The notes under the pieces were generated by a model. The model made no database searches. It worked only from the letters and a program-made list of their open reading frames with translations, and was not told the origin of the DNA. From Ignavibacteriota bacterium (GTDB lineage: Bacteria; Bacteroidota; Ignavibacteria; UBA10030; SZUA-254), in contig JACREZ010000037.1 in NCBI GenBank assembly GCA_016212665.1, positions 62,001 through 126,000 on the forward strand: DNA of 64,000 bases. Reading direction: 5' to 3'. The translations under genes were made by a program, and so were the position numbers. This document shows positions 60,888-64,000 of the stretch, in pieces. Position 1 is the stretch's first letter. The number at the start of each line of letters is the position of its first letter.

Positions 60888-62845
60888 GTGCTAGCCTTAA
60901 TCTTTGTCTCACTCGTTCGCTCAACTCTCTCTGTTAGATGCACCTCCCTCAACCCCCGAATAGCGTTGGAGATGTAAATGGAATCTGCCCGTTTCAAATC
61001 TTCAACAAACAATACTCGTTCTGTTACATTTGGTAACTTCTCAAGCAAGTACTGACGATACACTCCGTTCAGCAATCCACACTCGATTGGAGGAGTATAC
61101 AATACATCTCCTTTTTTAATGAACACGTTGCTGATACATCCTTCCGTCACTTCATTCTTTTCATTGAGGAAAATGAGATCGGCAAGCCCTTCATCCTTCG
61201 CTTTCTCAAACCACTTGTCGTATGTTGTTCTGTTCGTGGTTTTGTGAAAGAGGAACCTATCAGCAGAATTCGTACGCTCAAAAGCAATCGCCACAACGTT
61301 ATTGTTTGATGTTTCAATCTGAATGATAGAACTTTCAATCTCAATCTCCCCCGAACGACTTACCAATAAGCGGACTTTGTAACTCTGTAATTTCTGAAAC
61401 CCCGAACCTGAAACCTGAAACCTCTCTCGAATTTCTTCTTCATCATATCTAAACTGAAAATACTCAGCAGAGTCACGAAGACGACTGAGATGCTTCTCAA
61501 GCAACGGAAAACCATCTTTCCACAAAACTGTCTCAATCAACCTGAATTTTTCGAAAGGAATTGTAAGGAACTTTGCTTTTAACTTACACTCGTTGAACTC
61601 ACTCTCCGCGTTTGAATCCCAAACAATTCCTCCCCCCGTTCCCATTGTCCCTTGAACCAATTTGTCATTCTGACTGCTAACTTGTCGGGGCAAAGAATCT
61701 TCGATTGTTATAGACGGTCGGGATTCTTCATCCGCTAAAGCGGATTCAGAATGACAGTCAATCGGATTTGTTTCAAGTACCACAGTCCGTATCGCCACAT
61801 TAAACACCGCTTCCTTTTTCGGAGAGATGAAACCAATCGCACCGGTGTAAATTCCTCTCGGAGATTCTTCAAGTTCATGAATGAGTTCGACCGCACGACG
61901 TTTCGGCGCACCCGTCACCGAGCCGCTCGGGAACATCGCCTTGAATAATTCATAGTAACGTACATCATCGCGCAACTCCGCTTCAACATTAGAAACCATC
62001 TGAAACAGCGTATCATATTTCTCCACATCAAACAGCGAAGTCGTCCGAACACTTCCTTGCTTCGATATCTTCCCCAAATCATTCCTCAGTACATCAACAA
62101 TCATCACGTTCTCTGCCTGACTTTTCTCATCGTTCTTCAACCACTCAACCAACTCAGCATCTTCTTTCGTTGTTCGTCCGCGCTTCACTGTCCCTTTCAT
62201 CGGCCTGACCGCGATTCGATTTCCTTGGCGTCTGAAAAATAATTCGGGGGACAAACTGAGAATCGTTTGTTGTTCCGTTTTAATAAATGAAGCATAACTC
62301 ACCCGTTGCTTTTGCTTCAACGATTCGTACAACGAAACAGCATCTTCTTCAACATCAAACTTCACTCTCCCAGTGTAGTTGATTTGATACACATCTCCCT
62401 CCTGAATATGCCATTTGATTTTCTCAATCTTTGGAGAATAGTCTTCTAACGTTGCCGGTTCATTTGTTTTGTGAATCGTGAATCGTGAATCGTGAATCGT
62501 CAGCGGTGAGTGGTGAGCGGTGAGCGGTGAGCTAAGGAACGATGTGGGATCTTCATACACTCCAAACCAAACAATCGGTGTGTGAGAGTGTTCGACGTTT
62601 GGCAGTTCTAAAAAATGAAATCCACATTCATACGTAACGAAGCCGGCGAGATAATAACCTCGTCGAAGCGCGTTCTCCATCTTCTCAAACATGGATGGAA
62701 GTTCACTGATAGTAGAAGTGGATATGATTTCAACAGGGTTGACGAAGAGAAGCGACTTGGTATTCTCCACGTCCCGTACAACGGTTTCAAGGAGAACTAA
62801 GTTTCGTTCATTCTTTCGTAGTTCAAATAATTCGGTTTGCAACAT
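60884..62845 (-). CDS. pabB: PabB-PabC fusion: aminodeoxychorismate synthase component I and lyase
   Basis: A 653-residue bifunctional folate-pathway enzyme. Residues up to about 430 are the chorismate-binding PabB domain: VYQINYTGRVKFD, LSLSPELFFRR, RPMKGTVKRGRT, ENVMIVDVLRNDLGKI and the signature FPSGSVTGAPKRRAVELI with GIYTGAIGFI, then GTGGGIVWDS. From about 430 is a PabC-type PLP domain (EVTEGCISNVFIKKGD, PPIECGLLNGVYRQYL). Together they make 4-aminobenzoate from chorismate, with ammonia from a glutaminase not present here. Two repetitive insertions interrupt the PabB part without breaking the frame: 63 bp of heptamers (62471-62533) and a 93-bp palindromic element (61663-61755). The methyltransferase gene overlaps its stop. 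Confidence 0.92.
   Translation of the reverse strand: MLQTELFELRKNERNLVLLETVVRDVENTKSLLFVNPVEIISTSTISELPSMFEKMENALRRGYYLAGFVTYECGFHFLELPNVEHSHTPIVWFGVYEDPTSFLSSPLTAHHSPLTIHDSRFTIHKTNEPATLEDYSPKIEKIKWHIQEGDVYQINYTGRVKFDVEEDAVSLYESLKQKQRVSYASFIKTEQQTILSLSPELFFRRQGNRIAVRPMKGTVKRGRTTKEDAELVEWLKNDEKSQAENVMIVDVLRNDLGKISKQGSVRTTSLFDVEKYDTLFQMVSNVEAELRDDVRYYELFKAMFPSGSVTGAPKRRAVELIHELEESPRGIYTGAIGFISPKKEAVFNVAIRTVVLETNPIDCHSESALADEESRPSITIEDSLPRQVSSQNDKLVQGTMGTGGGIVWDSNAESEFNECKLKAKFLTIPFEKFRLIETVLWKDGFPLLEKHLSRLRDSAEYFQFRYDEEEIRERFQVSGSGFQKLQSYKVRLLVSRSGEIEIESSIIQIETSNNNVVAIAFERTNSADRFLFHKTTNRTTYDKWFEKAKDEGLADLIFLNEKNEVTEGCISNVFIKKGDVLYTPPIECGLLNGVYRQYLLEKLPNVTERVLFVEDLKRADSIYISNAIRGLREVHLTERVERTSETKIKAST
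61663..61755. repeat. 93-bp palindromic element inside pabB coding sequence
   Basis: Perfect 10-bp terminal inverted repeat GTCATTCTGA (61663-61672)/TCAGAATGAC (61746-61755), with an inner TCCGCT-AA-AGCGGA hairpin (61729-61742). It is exactly 31 codons and adds a segment containing CHSESALADEESR and a further SLPRQVSSQNDK between the strand ending RTVVLE and the conserved GTGGG loop of the enzyme. Confidence 0.8.
62471..62533. repeat. 63-bp heptamer array inside pabB coding sequence
   Basis: Four copies of GTGAATC followed by five GTGAGCG-like heptamers, nine units and 63 bp (21 codons) in all. On the coding strand it encodes a low-complexity LTAHHSPLTIHDSRFTIH stretch in the N-terminal third of PabB, in a region that is normally a loop. 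Confidence 0.8.
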
Positions 62846-62934
62846 GAAACGCTACAAACTAAGAAAAAACTCCCTCTCTTAAAAAGAAACATGCCGACGG
62901 AAAACCATCTGCATTATTCAAACATTACTCTACA

Positions 62935-64000
62935 TTACTTCAAGAGAATCAGTTTCCTCGTCTGTTGAAATTTCCCTGCTGTCATTCGATACATATACAT
63001 CCCGCTTGACAAACCGGAAGCATCCCACTCAATAAACCTGAAACCGCTCACCTGTAAACCATCAGCAAGCTTAGCCACTTCCTCTCCAAGCACATTATAC
63101 ACTTTCAACGTCACCCACGAATCAACCGGCAACTGATAACGGATAATGGTTGACGGGTTGAAGGGATTGGGATAGTTTTGCTCTAACATGAAAGTTTCAG
63201 GTTTCAGGTTCGAGGTTTGGGGTTCGATATTGCCGTCGCCTTCAGGCGGCGGAGGTGGAAGTTCATGCTTACTAATGATATTAAGTTTACCTAATGACGA
63301 TTGACTAGCAACTAATGACAAAACCAATTTTCCTGTTTGATTGGCGTGTACCCAATATCCTTTCCCCGGCTTGATGGTGTCTGTAAGTTCATAACCCCGA
63401 TTATATTCGTACACTCCGGACGTAAATAATACAGAAGGAATCGGAGAGAGATACTTTACTGCAAACGGCGAACTGATAGAACCAATCAAATTCCATCCCT
63501 CAGCAACATTGAATGTATCAACCGAACGTGCAACACCGGTAAGATTGACACTTCCCGATGAAGCGAACTTCAACCAATATCCTTTTCCGTTACGAAGTGT
63601 TTCAGCAACAGCATATCCGCTTCCCGTGTAAGCAAAAGCCGAAGAAGTTGCAGACGGAAACAGGTTGCTACGCCGATAATCCGAAACAGTTAAAGGTACA
63701 GAAATAAGATTCCATCGTTCGTTCATGGTTACTGTTACAGTTACTTCTCCCCCGATAGTTCTGAATTTCCATGTTGATGACCAAGCCGATGTATCGCTTC
63801 CGCTCACAGAACGAAGTCTCCAGTAATGCCATGTTGCAGTTGGCAATTCAAACAAATCTTTCGTTGAAGCGGTAACTCCACTGTTAAACAAAACACTGGT
63901 AAACGCACTATCATATCCAACCTGAAGAATAAATGAAGTGACGCCGCATGGTCGTTGCCAAGTTAACGTTGTGGCAACAGGAACATTCATCGCGCCGTTC
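62935..64000 (-). CDS. exported protein with Fn3, GYW module and T9SS domain (partial)
   Basis: C-terminal 354 residues of a T9SS cargo that continues past the right edge; the frame is open to the last base, so the internal Met at 63990 is not the start. Visible parts are an Fn3-like domain (NVPVATTLTWQRPCG...FILQVGYDSAFTSVLF), paired GYW repeats (ERWNLISVPLTV...GYWLKF; EGWNLIGSISSP...GYWVHANQTGKLVL), a [10 protein letters not shown] linker and a canonical sorting domain ([37 protein letters not shown]). Five heptamer repeats lie in the linker DNA (63194-63228). The missing N-terminus prevents a functional call. Confidence 0.85.
   Translation of the reverse strand, partial: NGAMNVPVATTLTWQRPCGVTSFILQVGYDSAFTSVLFNSGVTASTKDLFELPTATWHYWRLRSVSGSDTSAWSSTWKFRTIGGEVTVTVTMNERWNLISVPLTVSDYRRSNLFPSATSSAFAYTGSGYAVAETLRNGKGYWLKFASSGSVNLTGVARSVDTFNVAEGWNLIGSISSPFAVKYLSPIPSVLFTSGVYEYNRGYELTDTIKPGKGYWVHANQTGKLVLSLVASQSSLGKLNIISKHELPPPPPEGDGNIEPQTSNLKPETFMLEQNYPNPFNPSTIIRYQLPVDSWVTLKVYNVLGEEVAKLADGLQVSGFRFIEWDASGLSSGMYMYRMTAGKFQQTRKLILLK

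Noticed and set aside
61395-61422. Frameshift suspected at heptamers within the PabC domain
   Set aside because: The reading frame continues intact on both sides with recognisable PabC sequence, so the repeat is noted as low-complexity coding DNA rather than a break.

Overview
The window looks like a chromosomal segment of a bacterium of the Fibrobacterota-Chlorobiota-Bacteroidota group, most like Ignavibacteria or a relative. Three things point there. Many exported proteins end in a Type IX secretion (T9SS)-type C-terminal sorting domain with the NYPNPFNP signature, followed by a VYNxLGEEV strand and an SGVYxYRL strand. Several gene products are long multidomain surface proteins. A two-component 'regulator propeller' histidine kinase is also present. 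The taxonomic call is inference; there is no rRNA in the window. Almost every gene is on the minus strand. Only a metallopeptidase (16770-18842) and a small HTH regulator (44678-44944) are on plus. I found no convincing tRNA, rRNA, CRISPR array, prophage or intact insertion sequence.

Layout. 1-2386: a 2-oxoacid:ferredoxin oxidoreductase operon (small ferritin-like protein, alpha subunit, beta-gamma fusion cut by the left edge). 2609-14575: exported proteins (carboxypeptidase-regulatory-like protein, M28 peptidase, PEBP/YbhB-like protein, M1 peptidase, FG-GAP/ASPIC protein). 14705-16575: LytTR regulator and LytS-type kinase, with an exported gluzincin-type peptidase divergent from them. 18933-27881: a large propeller protein and a lipase/beta-helix protein, separated by a 1.2 kb spacer that holds a palindromic mobile-type repeat and a 22-bp tandem array. 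27957-33031: two response regulators, a PIN-type toxin-antitoxin pair and a propeller histidine kinase. 33255-35138: an orphan sorting domain, a 207-residue protein and a 42-bp (2 x 21) tandem array. 35139-47506: more BNR/sortilin-like surface proteins (including a three-gene overlapping operon), a NarL-type regulator and an XRE regulator. 47523-55184: redox genes (two pentaheme cytochromes, TlpA-like, PepSY, DUF4920, GxxExxY, moaA, AhpD-like, hemerythrin, tatA). 55396-59040: a Cys-rich protein, a second ferritin-like protein and a complete VOR-type 2-oxoacid oxidoreductase operon. 59052-62845: an exported protein, a methyltransferase and a PabB-PabC fusion. 62935-64000: a T9SS cargo cut by the right edge.

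How it fits together. The cell appears to use ferredoxin-linked 2-oxoacid metabolism, multiheme cytochromes (one apparently exported to the surface through a sorting domain) and a large secreted or surface protein set. Many of these share a C-terminal module of two WNLVS/GYW repeats, either followed by the canonical sorting domain or ending in a short basic tail.

The most interesting unexplained structure is repetitive DNA: two tandem arrays with palindromic cores (exact 22-bp and 21/42-bp periods), heptamer arrays in the linkers before sorting domains, and two repetitive insertions (63 bp and 93 bp, both whole codons) inside the PabB part of an aminodeoxychorismate synthase gene. A second recurring theme is a small ferritin-like protein beside both oxidoreductase operons. 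All functional statements are homology judgements made by eye; no search was run.
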